A stretch of 64,000 nucleotides of DNA from Nageia nagi (GCA_050084985.1 JBITNC010000001.1:45942001-46006000), one strand, 5' to 3'; numbered from the stretch's first letter, positions 47,180 through 59,754 are shown. Notes: generated from the sequence alone by a model not told the origin. Numbers and translations: made by a program.

Positions 47180-48468
47180 GTTCACCCACTTTTTTTTTAT
47201 TCAATTTTTGTAATTCGTTGTTCTAAAAAGTACTTCAAACTATGGTGATCTATGTATATAATGAAATATTGACCAATGAGGTAGGGTCTCTATTTTTGAA
47301 CCACATGAATTATTTCCAACATCTCATTTTCATAGGTAGATCTAACCAGATTTTGGCTCGATAATACGTTGCTAAACTACATCCAATCCTACTCTAGATT
47401 AATCACTCTTAATTATAAATATTTTGAAGAAATAACATAACTAAAAGTGGAGTGGAACATATTTCCCCCTTCAATTTGTAGAAAGATTCTTCAATAGCTA
47501 GTGACCAAGTAAAGGTATCCTTTTTTAGTAATGATATTAGTGGAGCCATGATCTTTCCATAATTCTTTAGAAATTTTTGATAGTAACCTATTAGGCCCAA
47601 AAATCCTTGTAGTCCCTTGAGTAATTTTGGAATAAGCCAATCTTGCATGTCTAGAATTTTATGTGGATCTACCTTGACTCCATCTTCAAAAATGATATGT
47701 CCCAAGTATTTGATCTCATGCAATCCAAAGGAACATTTGGATTTTTTTGTATATAATTTATGCTCTTGAAGTAATTACAATATTTGATCTAAGTGTGCCA
47801 AATGATCCTCCTATATCTTGATATAGATCAAAATATCATCAAAGAAAATCAAAAGAAATTTACAAAGATGAGGGAAAAATACCTAATTCATCATACTCTA
47901 GAATGTTGAAGGATCATTACTAAGGCCAAATGGCATTACTAAAAATTCATAATGACCCTCATGCATCTAAAAAGCCATTTTTGGAATATCTTCTTCGTGA
48001 AGTCAAATTTGATAATATCCTGATCATAGATCTAGTTTCAAGAAATAATTGTCTCCATGTAGCTTATCCAATAGTTCATCAATGATGTGAATAGGGAATT
48101 TATCTTTCATAATTACTTTGTTGAGAGTGCTAAATTCTACGAACAACCACCAATATCCATCCTTTATTTGGACTAATATGACATGTGAAGAGTAAGGAGG
48201 TATCACTTGGCTTGATAATCCTTACTATCAACATCTCCTGAACCAACTTTTCAATTTTATCTTTCTATAAATAAGGATAGAGATAGGGTTGAATATTGGG
48301 TGGTTGACTATCAAGGATTAGTTGTATAGTGTTATCTTGAGGGCAGTTAGGAGGTAACATTTTTGGTTCTTCAAAAACCTTCTCATGATATGCCAGTAGT
48401 TTTTGCAACTTTATTGATTCACCTCCCTCTTGTGTAGTTGGTTGTAGTGCAAATAATTTTTCTACCAT
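47180..48468 (-). pseudogene. G2 reverse transcriptase and RNase H start
   Basis: The minus strand begins at 48468 with LLAYHEKVFEEPKMLPPN and IQLILDSQPPNIQPY, the lead-in to RT. 48206-48024 reads IPPYSSHVILVQIKDGYW and FSTLNKVIMKDKFPIH. The active site FFDDILIYIKI lies near 47870-47817. 47723-47409 reads IKYLGHIIFEDGVKVDPHKI, then GFLGLIGYYQKF, the end of RT and start of RNase H. Frames are broken between these pieces. Confidence 0.85.
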
Positions 48469-48789
48469 CCCATTTTTTCATTTTTGAATCAACTTCTCCA
48501 TCCAATGAGAACTTATATCTATGATGTACTATCATATAGTCCAATGAGGTGATATGTATGTCTTACAATAGTGAATTTCATCCAGAGTTAAAGCAAGTCC
48601 CATAATATAGGTCCTAATGTTTGCAACTATTGAAATCCTAGGATCACATCACACCCTCCCTATGGAAGTACATACATGTCACTTTGCATATGATAATAAT
48701 CCATGTTGAGCTTAACATTGTGATATTTACCCTTATAAGAAATTCTACCTCCATTTTAAATCATTACTTAAAAAATATTTTAAGGATAT

Positions 48790-49060
48790 ATAAACCAATT
48801 AGCCTATTTGGCCACACCAGGGTCAATGAGATTATGTGTACTTCCTAAGTCAAGTAAAAGAATGAGGGACTACTTTTTGAAATATCCATAAACCTTCATT
48901 ATTTGGGGTATCATTATTCCTAAAAGGGTACTACAAAAATTATAGGAACTTCTTCTTCAATTATTTAAGGATCATTACCATCTTCCTCAACAATAGTCTC
49001 ATCCATTGGATCATTAAAAACATCAACATTAAGAAAATACAACAAGTTATGACCTGATTC
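48790..49060 (-). pseudogene. G2 aspartic protease region
   Basis: The minus strand reads LILLLDLGSTHNLIDPGVAK near 48880-48800: the gypsy protease active site, with DSG changed to DLG. Upstream (49.02-48.95 kb) is an acidic linker (DETIVEEDGNDP) typical of the stretch between zinc knuckle and protease. The zinc knuckle itself is not seen; it should lie where the further insertion begins. Confidence 0.75.
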
Positions 49061-50765
49061 TTCTAGTTCAAGAATTTATGACCTAATTCTTCGTAAGGTT
49101 TTCACATAATTTCTAAGTTATCAAACAAGTTTAGTATCAAATTTCCATGATACACTTGTTGAAACATCATAAATTTGATTCAAAACTTAGAAAAAAAAAT
49201 CATTTTTCACACAAGATTTGAAGATAAGATTTATAGTTTCTTGAAAGAAGAGTTAAAAATCTTGAATTCATAACATACATTTTTCTACCCCCATATGGTT
49301 TCTCAAGGAAACATTTATTAGCACAAGAAAATAACTTTTCTCAAATCTAAATTTAAAAGCATTTTCTACTTGCTTAAACTAAGGTTTTCAATCTCTCTAT
49401 TGAATCTCATTATCTTAGAGTAAAATATTCCTCATAGGAATAGAGTACCATTCTCATGGTTCAAAGTGTCATCACATGACCACTTCTCAAAAGTGAAATC
49501 TCATTCACTTTAGGACAATGTAATATATTCTCATGTGTTGGAATCACAAATATATTACTAAATCATGATAGAATCTTCCCATAAAGATTTCTACCTATAA
49601 CTGTTGATCAATTCCTCCAAAATCTCCATGATTCTCTCAAGGAATATCAACCCACATTATGAATAGATTAATGATTCTTCATGAATCAATCCATCATATT
49701 GGATGCCTTTTTGAGAGTGATTGCCCTTCAAAGTTTCAATTCCACATTGATTCCTTGGAAATACCCATATGGTATTCAAAAATATGGTGCAATCCATAAT
49801 AGCAAAAATTGAATTTTTGTATCATATGGAAACTAACTTCAATAATGACATACATATAATCATCTAGGCATTCATGATGATGATTTTTGTACATTCATTT
49901 AAAAAAAAATCCAAAAGGATAATAGTAAAATGCAAGCTCTAACAAAGGTAAAAGCATTCATAAAAATACTAGTTTAGATTTAGTACCTAAATCAAACTTA
50001 TATAAGTATAAATCCACCAATTTTGTTTAACTCAAAAAAACTTTAATAACATTTAGGGAGTATACCTTGTTTTCCATCCATGAGGATTCTCATGAGGTTG
50101 TTGCATCTTTATGCTAACAATATTCAATTATTTCTTTTCATAAATAATTATCATCATTCATGATCTACATCTAGTCTTTTAGAAAAATCATGATCATTCA
50201 TTGTATTAGGATTCAAAGCTAGTATTATAGCAAAGGTTGATAGAAAATATTGCTTCTTCCAAAAATCTCAACATCTTTTTCACTACCTAAAGTTATATTT
50301 TCTAGCTCTAACTCCATAGTATAGGTAAACCTTCTTATTCTATTCAAACATACTTATTAGTTTTTATATACATAATTAACAAGAGTTCAATATATCAAGA
50401 ATTCATACCTTCCTTATAATCTTGAAATTTCTAGCACTAGCTTTTGCATAACACTCACTCTTTAAAGATGTCAAAGCCAAAATATTTGTATTTGGCAACA
50501 TCAAACATCATTATCAACATATAAGCATGTATAACATTATTCCTTGTTCATCTAGACATCTTATCTAGGAAAGGATATTGACAAGGTTAGCATGTAACCA
50601 ATAAATAGCTAAAACCATACTAAGAAAAATAATTGTAAGGATTATTCCACATGTAAAGTATTGTCAAAGGAAGATATGATAGTATTTTACCATCTTCTCT
50701 TCATGGTGTTCATACATGTATGCATCATCAAGCATACTTAAACCTATCACATACTTTGAACATGA

Positions 50766-50777
50766 GCTTTGATACCA
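50766..50777 (-). other. Primer binding site (tRNA-iMet type), minus strand
   Basis: TGGTATCAAAGC on the minus strand, one base from the TG at 50779 (plus-strand TGTAAAACACC) that would be the LTR end. One base differs from TGGTATCAGAGC, a common plant variant. Confidence 0.6.
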
Positions 50778-52380
50778 ATGTAAAACACCAAAAATATCAA
50801 CCTTCAAATTTTTCTCCTAGCTACTAAAGCTTATTCAAATATTAGATGTATAGGTTCATTTTCTTTTGATTAATTTCAAATAAAAACATAAATTTAACCA
50901 TGAAATTCATATTAATTGAAACCCAAAAATCATTTTTTTTACTTATACACTCACAATAATCATTATAATCATACAACTTAAAATAATTAAGGTGAAAATA
51001 ATCCATTAATCAAGACATTTCCATAACACAAAAGGTTTGCTAAGCTCGGGAAAAACCCAAGGTGTTTCTATTCTAGGTAAACCCTTGGTAGTTATGCTAC
51101 CTAATAATATTTTATTATCAAGCATAATAAATATTACAAGTATTGTCTTCAACCAAGTACATACTCCCTCATCATACAATTACAACCAAATCAAGGTCTA
51201 CATGAACTACTTCATGATTAATCTAAACCAACTAATTGGTTTTACACAATATGTAATTTCATCTATTACATAAACTCCTATGCAACCAATAATGCATAAA
51301 CGTAAACACATTACATTCAAGAATCATCCTTGAGATCCATATACAGATTATCACAACCATTTGAGGCACTAGCATAAGTTTATTTATATCACATTTATAT
51401 GCCACCAAACTCAATAGAATGATCATATTCTAAAGGTCACTATCACCACTAAATAAATATAATTGATGAGTTATCTCAAATAACTCATAACTTTTCATCA
51501 ATGGCAACAAGTTCTTATTAACTTTTAGTCCATTAAAGATTAAACAAACAATATACACCCCATTGTTCTATAATGATTTTAGTTCAAGCAATTTATGATA
51601 GCTTTATATTGTAGTCCATATTCTTAAATGAATATTTAGTACTAAAAATAGGTACCTAAAACATATCACAAACCCTTAATTCTAGCATGTTAATATAAGA
51701 ATCATCATTTAAATATGTTGTTGATCTAGTTAGAGATATGTTAAATCAAAACTAAAAAGAACCTTCTATATGTTTTTTTAAATATCCAAGGTAGATTTAA
51801 GTTCTTTAAACATAAGAGCTTATACCTTAATGCTAAATTCATACCATAAAAGTAAAACTTCCTTTTCAAACTATAATATAAAAGTTCATTATTTCATTAA
51901 AGTAATGATACTCATCTTCTTATTTCTTAATATTTAAAAGATAAATCAACTAATTCTCAACTTTACTAAGATACTTTTATTAAAAGAAATTCATTCAAAG
52001 ATAAACTCTAAATTTACCTTTAAATAATTTCCTATCCAATATTCTGGTTTCACCTAAAACCTGAATAATTCCAAGTCTCTAAAATTTAATTTCGATTAAA
52101 TATTTTAAAGATAAGCAGGTTAAAAAAAATACCTACTTCGTTAAGAATAAATAGGAACTAATCTTCATTTTCATATCAAAGGTTTATATCAACTTAAATT
52201 TAAAGTCAAATCCTCAACATATAAAAGTATAAAATGGCTTTAGTACCTATTAAGGGTAGTTCCAGACAAACATAAAACCTTATATGGAATCAAATTGAAA
52301 GTCACTAGGTCATACTCCAGTATACGTTTTACACCCTACTTAAAGTAACGCATGGGAGAGAACAAATTCGTTTAGAAGAT

Positions 52381-52780
52381 GGAGATCGGTACAACTTACC
52401 TGGTTCTTCACTCGAACATAGAAGTCCTCCTTTACTCTGTTCTTTTTGAATTCATAGATTCATGGAGCTAGCCATTGATGGCCATAGGATCTGCAAGCAC
52501 ATTCCTCTGCCTCCAGGTTACAATCAAAAGTATCAAATAACTCTCTGCCTCCACATGCACAGCGTAGTTATTCTCCTTGTAATAGCTATGAACACAGGTA
52601 TTGTATTTGGGATCTGCCCTCTGCATCATAGCGCATGCAACCATCCAACAACTGACATAGCTGAAGATGTACTCATTCAGATTTTGTCTACATGCTCGGA
52701 AGGTATTCCCAGATGTGATGAGCCAGATAAACTGCTCTTTAATATTTTTGGCCCTCTTCCATCAGACTAACACAACCGCA
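52381..52780 (-). pseudogene. Gene-like block with consensus splice donor, unknown product
   Basis: GC-richer than its surroundings. On the minus strand a frame reads CACGGRELFDTFDCN, EECACRSYGHQWLAP, a TGA, then EFKKNRVKEDFYVRVKNQ. It ends exactly at AACCAG with GTAAGT following (donor at 52399-52394). Upstream in the same frame lies a cysteine-containing LCQLLDGCMRYDAE, loosely like the 'DGC..RY' end of DUF26/Gnk2 repeats of cysteine-rich kinases; two or more stops lie between. A 102-codon open frame on the opposite strand (52462-52770) covers the same bases and I cannot exclude that it is the real one. Fragment of a host gene captured or left within a transposon nest is the simplest reading. 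Confidence 0.4.
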
Positions 52781-53208
52781 TTTAAATAGAATGCATGCAA
52801 ATGTATAATGGTAAGGTCAATTTTCCAAGCACCTCATTAGACTTAGAGACTATGGGCATCCTTCTTGTAGCCATTAATTGTTCAGCCTCCAATCATCGTA
52901 ATTTCATAAAGAAGAGGATGCTGAGAGACAGAAATGTTATCAGTATAAATGACATATGCGGGAATCAAAATCCCCCAAAATCATAAATAATCCTCAAACT
53001 CAGTTGGTTTCTTGACATAAGTGTGCAAAGTGTATATGCCACTTCCGAATGGCATGAAATGGTACTATACAATTTCGTAGGGAATCCTCAATAAACAAAA
53101 ACTTATCACACATATCATAAACTATCGCATATAGGTTTAGCACCTTCACTACATTGTTTTTTGCAATAACTTCAATCCATGACTACCGTATGCACCTGGT
53201 AAAACAAC

Positions 53209-53493
53209 TCACACACCTTCTCTAGGTGTCCACAGTCTGTTTTCTAAGCACCCACAATCGAACATACTGGAAGAATACTGGCGAAAGTTATTGAGTTTGG
53301 ATTTACAAGACTCTCGTATGAGTTTGCCCCACATACAAACTCCTTCTCCTTGGTCGATATTTGTTCCTTCTACTATAGCTCCCAGTTCTATGCATGCTTG
53401 AGGCATAAAATGGCAGTAACAACCACTGTTGGCCGAGTACCAATTTGCTACTATCAGCTTCCACTTAACGCAGTAAAGGTAAATACACTTCAC
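53209..53493 (-). pseudogene. Cysteine-rich gene-like exon, unknown product
   Basis: The minus strand is open for 94 codons, with CYCHFMPQACIELGAIVEGT, GVCMWGKLIRESCKSK and MFDCGCLENRLWTP. Eight or so cysteines and a GTGTGTGAG possible donor at 53216 give it the look of an exon of a secreted or receptor protein. I do not recognise the family. It lies upstream, on the same strand, of the block ending at 52400, so both may come from one gene. Confidence 0.35.
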
Positions 53494-53746
53494 GTATGTC
53501 TCTCATCACTCACATCCAAAGAGTTTAGTAAAATTAAAAAAATATATTAACTACATGAGAGATGTCTATACTCTCGTCCAAAATTTCCATGATGTACATG
53601 TAGGTAGGACGTCTCATCTGTAGCTCCCATGACGTACGTACAAATAGATCATTTTTACGCCAGAGTTTGGTTTCCATTTTTACTTATAACTGCCTTGATT
53701 TCTCTCCCCTTCGCTTTCTCTGATAGTCTTCCCCAAGAAGTTCTAC

Positions 53747-53872
53747 AATGCCTCCTAGAGGAAGAGTTCTTCTTAGGCATGGCGCACAACTGTCAAAACT
53801 AATATCCCACTATCCCAATCATTGGCAATTCACCGCCGGATTCACACCTCCACTAACGGTTAAAGGAAGATA
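53747..53872 (+). CDS. Short open frame MPPRGRVLLRHG..., possible first exon
   Basis: A plus-strand ATG with good context after a CT-rich leader (53697-53745) opens a 41-codon frame rich in Arg and hydroxylated residues at the N-terminus (MPPRGRVLLRHGAQLSKLIS), like a mitochondrial presequence. A possible donor (GTTAAA) follows ACG near 53861. No downstream exon was identified. It may be a short real exon or chance. Confidence 0.3.
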
Positions 53873-54513
53873 ATAATATCAAGTAGCCATTTTCTTAAAA
53901 TATGGAACATGCTAAATTAGCCTGATATCTTCAATAGTAATTAAATATGAATATTTAAATATTCATAAATTTTACTACCTATCAATCTATCACAAAGATT
54001 TAATTCGATGAACAATAGATATCATTAATACAATGGAGAGTTCTATCACACACACATTTACTCATTATTTTAAACCATTAAAATAATTTGCATGTCCTCC
54101 GTATTAAAAATATCACAATGTTGATATTTTCAAATAAATATTTAGATCAACAATAATCTAAGAAAACCTAATAATATTTGAAATTACATTTGAAATATTA
54201 TTATTCATCAAATCACTAGTCTAATATTTCAATATATTAACTTTTATCAATAAAATACCTTAAGTATTTATAGATAAAATAATGATCTTACCAAGATGGT
54301 CTAAATCCATCGAGCCTATCAAACCTTGTAACTTGAAAAAGCATTAGCATAATAACGTATATCAAAATCAACTATTCAAATGTTAAACCACAACATTCAC
54401 TAATATTTCAATACAGAATTTGAAGCATCCTAGGGAACATTACAATACCAAATTTGCACTAAATATTAAAACCTTAGGAGTTCAACAAAGACTTCAAAAA
54501 CTGGTACATGACA

Positions 54514-55260
54514 CATAGTGGTAGGATTAAATATTTTGACTCCTACACTGATGTATTCCTTCAACCCACTAATGAAGCAACTCTTGAAAAAAGATTTATC
54601 TAATCCCTCTGTGCGATTTGTAAGCTTTTCAAATTATGTCTGATATTCCTTAATTGTTGATATTTTTCAAAGTTTTGTAAGGGCTACTATGAAATCCTTA
54701 AAATCACTTGGGCTAAACCACACCAACAATTTTTTTGTAAATTGCCCTCAATAAGGAGTCCCATTAGTTTTTTCAAACCATTGGTACCATTGAATGGCCT
54801 CATGCTCCAAATGGAAAGAAGCGACACTGACCTTTTGAACCTTGTGAATTTGGTTTAGTGTAAAATATTATTCTACTTTATAAATTCATCTTGTTGGATC
54901 CTCTCCATCAAATATAGGGAGATCTATCTTCATTATCTATGGAAGGATGAAGGCTTGGGGGCCTCCCATATGCACTTGTTATACCTACATTTGAGTATTA
55001 TGCCATGAAGATTGTTGAAAGCTTGTACCTGGTGTAGTTTTGTATGAGGTTGGTTGTTGTCTAACTATCTGAACTACTTTTTATACTTGTAATAGAATCG
55101 AATACACTAAGTCATATTTGGTGCCCAATTTAACAAGCTTCTTTGTTAATTTAATGAATTTGCCATTTATGTCTTGAAAAGTCTATTTGAGGTTGACTCC
55201 ACCAAGGTGAACTTGAAGTTGTTTAACCTCATGATCTATTTTTTTCAAAGTGTGGTCTTG
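54514..55260 (-). pseudogene. G2 gag
   Basis: Minus strand: LPIFDGEDPT near 54910, LEHEAIQWYQWFEK near 54795-54755, TNRTEGLDKSFF, then SCFISGLKEYI near 54570, KIFNPTT and the break at 54514. This is the standard gypsy gag order (FDG.DP, W, ERF/L, GLK..I.). Stops are scattered. The piece after FNPTT is lost or moved by the inner insertion. Confidence 0.78.
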
Positions 55261-55696
55261 AGATCTTCTTCTTTCCATGTGAAATACAAGTTAGGTCCTA
55301 ACTTACTATTTGTAATAACTACTATTTTTGGAAACTAATAAAGTGTATGGGTGTTATATCTCAAAATGATTATCTTTAAAAATATCAAGAATGGGCTAGG
55401 TCTCAAGTTGCGTACTTTCAAAATTTGGTAATTTCTCACAATTTAGGAGATATTTGGTTTAGAAGTTTTTTTCGATTTTGGACCTATTATTTTGGTGACA
55501 AGGTTAAGGGTTTTATGAGATTCTAAAAAAAATGAATAGAGTTTTAGTTGGAAAATAATAATTTTTATGGTTCCACTTTGATGTGACCTTCCAATATGCA
55601 AAAAATTGGACAAATTTTCAACTATAAAAAGGATAATTTCTAGCTTTCTCAATTAATGTGACCACACAGAAATGCCCATAGGTAGCCAAAATTAAA

Positions 55697-55708
55697 GTTC
55701 TGATACCA
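55697..55708 (-). other. G2 primer binding site (tRNA-iMet type)
   Basis: TGGTATCAGAAC on the minus strand, two bases inside the right LTR. It confirms that this is the 5' LTR and that G2 reads leftwards. Confidence 0.8.
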
Positions 55709-55710
55709 CT

Positions 55711-56125
55711 TGTTAGGACTCAAGTAGAATTAAAAAGGGGATTTTCTCTTAATATCATAAGAAATACTAAAATATAAAATAACCACAAACTCAAAGTGCA
55801 TCAAGTAAAACAAATGGAATGAGATACTAAGATTAACAATAGATAATAGAATACAATAACTTTACTAATAACAATATGAATTGTAGGTCACTTTAAGGGG
55901 AATTACTCCTTACAACTCAAATAGATAAATGATTTTTCAAGATACTCTCTTTACCTCTCTTACAAGTATTTATAGTCCCCCTACCCTAATTAGTGGTTTA
56001 CATTCAAAATGACACTTTGCCTTACAAAATATGATGGTTCACATTACAAGTTGATGCAAGTAAATAATTAAATTAACTAAAATATAAATAAATCTAAGTA
56101 AATATTAGGATGTGGGATCCTAACA
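55711..56125 (-). repeat. G2 5' LTR (right)
   Basis: 415 bp, plus-strand TGTTAGGACTC...GGATCCTAACA, matching 45215-45627 along its whole length with scattered differences. Confidence 0.9.
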
Positions 56126-56130
56126 TATTC

Positions 56131-56600
56131 ACCCTCATTATTAGATCTCAACATCTTGGTTTTGAAGTTAGACTAATTTTCAACTAAGGCTTTGAAATCT
56201 TTGAACTTGTTAAAGGTTTTATCCTTATGCTCAAGTAGAGAACCAAATGTAATCCTACTGAAGTCGTAAATGAAGGTTAAGATATAATATGCTCCCCTAA
56301 TAAACTTAGTCTGAAATAAACCCATCAAATTTGAATACACAAGCTTAAAAGGTTGTGTTTCCTTTGTTGCCTTATCTTTCTCAAAATTTTACCTATTCAT
56401 CTTGCCTAGGATGCATTTCTCACAAAGACCAATAATGGATGATATCGAAGGTAAACCTTCTATAAGTTATTAATTTTTGATGACTTGAATGCTTTTATGG
56501 TTAAGGTGGATTAATAGATGGTACCAATAATTTCCCCTAGAGAAAACATTCATAGTAAGGCACATCTTTGTTGGCACTTGATCCATAATGTAGAGATCAT
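56131..56600 (-). pseudogene. C2 integrase N-half and GAG-pre-integrase
   Basis: Minus strand: LCEKCILGKMNR (zinc-binding end of GAG-pre-integrase, near 56430-56395), then LTFIYDFSRITFGSLLEHKD (integrase first catalytic region, near 56290-56230) and LRSNNEG (second catalytic region, Asp changed to Asn), where G2 cuts in. The frame picks up again on the far side of G2 at 45209. Confidence 0.78.
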
Positions 56601-56781
56601 CTTTCACTGATATTTTCAATAAAGTGGTAAGTCCCTTCTTTATGCATTAGGAGTGTGAGTTAAACTCAAATGAGTATTCTTTCCTTGCAACTTGAATTAT
56701 AGAAAGAAGGTTCATACTAAATTTAGGCATATAAAGAGTATTTTTAAGAACCTTTTCATTCAACAACATACTCTCAATACC

Positions 56782-57860
56782 TTAAACTTTAAAGATTGAA
56801 TTATCATATATCACAACTACATCCTTTCTATACTTATGAAAAATTTCAAACTTATTTTTAAAACACATGTGATTTATGCAGCTAGAGTCAACAATCGAAT
56901 CATTCAAAAAAGTGTGAGACTTGGAGTTAAGACCACAAATAAAAATAAAGTTATTCTTCTTCTTCTTGCCTTTGAAGTTATTTAATTTTTTTAGATCCTT
57001 TGCTACATAATTATCACTTTTTCTTGTAGTAATATGATTCCTTCTAACTATAGATGCTACATAAATTACAATTGCCATCAAATTTAGCTTTAGATTTGGA
57101 TTTACTAGATTTATCATGGTAATTCTATTATTTGTTTTCTTCTTTATTCAAATCCTATTTTGGGTCATGGAAAAAATTCTTTTAATTTTTGAACTTCTTT
57201 TTGAAGTGAGTCTTCATTGGTCCTAGTGCTAGAAAATGCTCCTTAGAAGAGGATGTCAACAAATTTTTATTGAGTGTTTCCTCATCTTTCAAGAGAAGAA
57301 TTGAAAGATTTTTCAATGAAAAAAATTCTTCTTCATCATCGAGATTTATCACAATGACTCTCACGAAGTGACTAAATTTAGTAGAGATGATTTAAAGGAT
57401 TATGAGTACCATAAAATTATCATTGATCCAATTACAACCACACCCCACAAGTTAGATAATAAGATCAATAATATTATTCAAGTTTATTACCACACTTTCA
57501 TTTTCCTCTTGATGTGATTATAACAATTATTGAAGAATGGTGAAACTCTTGGAGAATTTAGTGCCAAGGTAGAACTTTTTTAGCCTATCCCAAGCTTGCA
57601 ATGCAAATTTTGAAAAAGAGATAATAAGAAAACTTTCATCTAAAATTTCATGAAAGATCATAGAGGTTGCTAGCTCATTCTTTACATTGTAAGTCTTAAG
57701 TGCCTTCTCATTTATTGTATCAACTTGGTTTTTATTTATGATTTATCATAGTTTTTATGCTTGGAGCTCAGCTTTCATCTTAGGTTCCTAAATTTCATAG
57801 TTAGAACTGTCTAGGATGTACTTGGGTGAAAAAGAGTCTCACATTTGCTACAAAAGAAGG
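56782..57860 (-). pseudogene. C2 gag and protease
   Basis: On the minus strand gag begins near 57.86 kb; LQAWDRLKKFYLGTKFSK is readable near 57610-57560. 57364-57182 is open for 60 codons (VINLDDEEEFFSLKNLSI). A decayed zinc-knuckle region near 57.06 kb is followed by FLNDSIVDSSCINHMCF near 56905-56860, the copia protease site with DSS in place of DSG. Confidence 0.75.
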
Positions 57861-59370
57861 TGAAAGTGTTAGCTAATGTAAATTTGTTAAATTAATCCAC
57901 CATAGATGTTAATTTTGTTCAATTTAATTAATCTGCATACATGTTAAATTTGTTCAAATTAGTCAACTATAAAATGTTGAATTAATTAAAGATAATCAAC
58001 TAATTTCACATGTGTAAAACTATTTTTAATTTCATTAAATCATATTCATCCAACATTTTATCATAACTAAATAACATTATTGTAGAGAGTATAAAGTTGA
58101 GGTTATTTTCTTATTTAAAATTAGGACTTCACCTAGATGCCTGCATGTAGCACTTGATGATTAAATTCAAGCCATGATGGATCCCAAGTCCTACCAATCT
58201 TTAACCAGTTCTCCTATGGTCAGTAATATAATCTCACAAGGAGAAGTACTAATTATTTTTCAAGGGTATGACATATGTTGGATCGATCAAATTATTATCT
58301 TAATTAAGTTTTAAGTTATCTTCTTAGATTATCAGGATAATCTTTGAATGGACTTCCAGATATGTGGTATCACTACACACATACCTATCGACCTATATAA
58401 AGTTATGTCTAGACTAACAGAGGACTTAGGGGCAATTAAGAAGTACAAACTTTACACCATTTGGATCGATGAAGTAAAGGTTCCATTCTTTCTTGTCCTC
58501 ATCTCGTGGCTCCCTAAACAAGTCATGTTGTGGATAAAAATATACGGATGTGTTCATTTTAAAGGGTGCACTTTCAATATTTATGATTTATTTACAAACT
58601 AAATTTAACATAAAATGCATGAAAAAATGTTGCATCATCCATTCACTTGAAGCCTTTAAATTCATTGGGTTTTGTTCACAACCTCAAAAGGATGTTTTTG
58701 TAAGGATAAGAGAAAAAAATGTACAAGTACATTATTTTTTCAAAAAATTAATACCTTCTTTATAAGGTGTCCCCCTCCTTAATTTTTGAAAAATAATATT
58801 TCTAAAAAAATTACCCTTTAAAACATTAACTCCCTTTTAAAACAATTCACAAAGAATTTCCATAGATAAAAAAATGAAGACACCCCTTATTTTTTAAAAA
58901 ATTAGAATTTCCCCCATTTTAAAAAAAAAAGAAATTAACATTCATCGTTAATACTTTACATCTCTTCCTAAGATAATTTAACTTTAATTCCAACTTTAAA
59001 AAAAAATTCCCCCTCTCTTAATAGGAGAAAAATTACTATCCCTTTAAAAAAATAATTAAAGGCTTCTAAAAATTGTATTTCCTTAACTGAAAAAAATATT
59101 TTCCCTATTTAAAAAATTTCTCCTCTTTGTCAAAAATAATATATTTATTAAATATTGAAAAACTTATTGAAATATTAAACTAAAAAAAAATTATTGCAAG
59201 TCTGCAACAAAAAAATTAATACTGACAAGAGCTAAGATTCTTGCAGGTTCTCATCAAAATGGAGAGATAAGGAGAAGAAACATAGTGGTCTCGACCTCTG
59301 CACCAACTGGAATATTTGCAATAGGGTTTATGTAAGTACCAAGAAATGGAGTGAGTGACAAAAATTGCAA
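57861..59370. other. Unassigned AT-rich sequence
   Basis: The C2 5' leader and LTR should be here but no match to the 3' LTR was seen. 57.86-58.0 kb has repeated GTTAAATT/TTGAATTAAT-like phrases. A plus-strand open frame of 84 codons (58348-58602) has no motif I know. 58.76-59.2 kb is made of A-, T- and C-runs. Confidence 0.4.
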
Positions 59371-59752
59371 CAAGATATATACATACATTAAACCGTACTT
59401 AAAAAAAGGCATGAGGGAGCGTTCAAAAGGTAGAGAGGAAGACAAAGAAGCAACCCATAGCAGAAGGGAGTGTACAACCAGAGCAGGAGGAGCCAGGGAT
59501 GGATCACTCGACAGACCGATAGGGGAGCTTCCGAATGGACCGCTCTAGCCTCCACTACCATCGTTGGCTGTCGCCACGTCAAGGGATGCTTCTACAGGGC
59601 TGACATTGCATGGAACTGTCACCGCCAACAGATCACCGTAGAGGGGAAGGTTTTGACGAGCGGCTGCGTGGCAGCGGGATTCTGAGGGAGGGGTCACCCG
59701 GGCGAGGGGTAGGCGCGTAGAGGCACGACCAGTGAAGGTAGGGGTTTGAATA
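59371..59752. other. GC- and CpG-rich block of unknown origin
   Basis: About 380 bases with many CG dinucleotides (for example GACGAGCGGCTGCG and CCCGGGCGAGG), in sharp contrast to the AT-rich, CpG-poor surroundings. Both strands hold frames of 60-100 codons. The minus-strand one includes GRASTRLPLARVTPPSESRC. No motif was recognised. It may be the 5' region of a non-LTR element, a processed or captured gene piece, or a recent insert. A TA microsatellite follows directly. Confidence 0.6.
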
Positions 59753-59754
59753 GT

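Larger units (their letters stand above)
49100..54513 (-). mobile_element. Unresolved insertion inside G2 gag
   Basis: The G2 gag frame breaks at about 54514 and its downstream part (protease linker) resumes near 49060, so about 5.4 kb was added, perhaps with loss of part of gag. A minus-strand tRNA-iMet primer site (TGGTATCAAAGC, 50777-50766) lies one base from a TG at 50779, suggesting an LTR to its right and an internal region to its left. I could not find a matching second LTR or any pol motif. Both outer limits are approximate. It may be a large non-autonomous LTR element or several insertions. Confidence 0.45.
45215..56125 (-). mobile_element. Chromovirus-like Ty3/gypsy element G2, with a further insertion
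   Basis: The LTRs at 45215-45627 and 55711-56125 are clearly alike, with TGTTAGG...CCTAACA ends. On the minus strand: PBS, gag (55.26-54.52 kb), an interruption of about 5.4 kb, then protease, RT, RNase H, integrase and an integrase tail with HPVFHVS-like and chromodomain-like remains. RT before integrase defines gypsy. The element is old: the LTRs differ at many positions and every domain is broken. It sits in the integrase of C2. Confidence 0.88.

Noticed and set aside
58348-58602. 84-codon plus-strand open frame considered as a viral or host gene
   Set aside because: No recognisable motif, promoter or homology by eye. Left as unassigned sequence.
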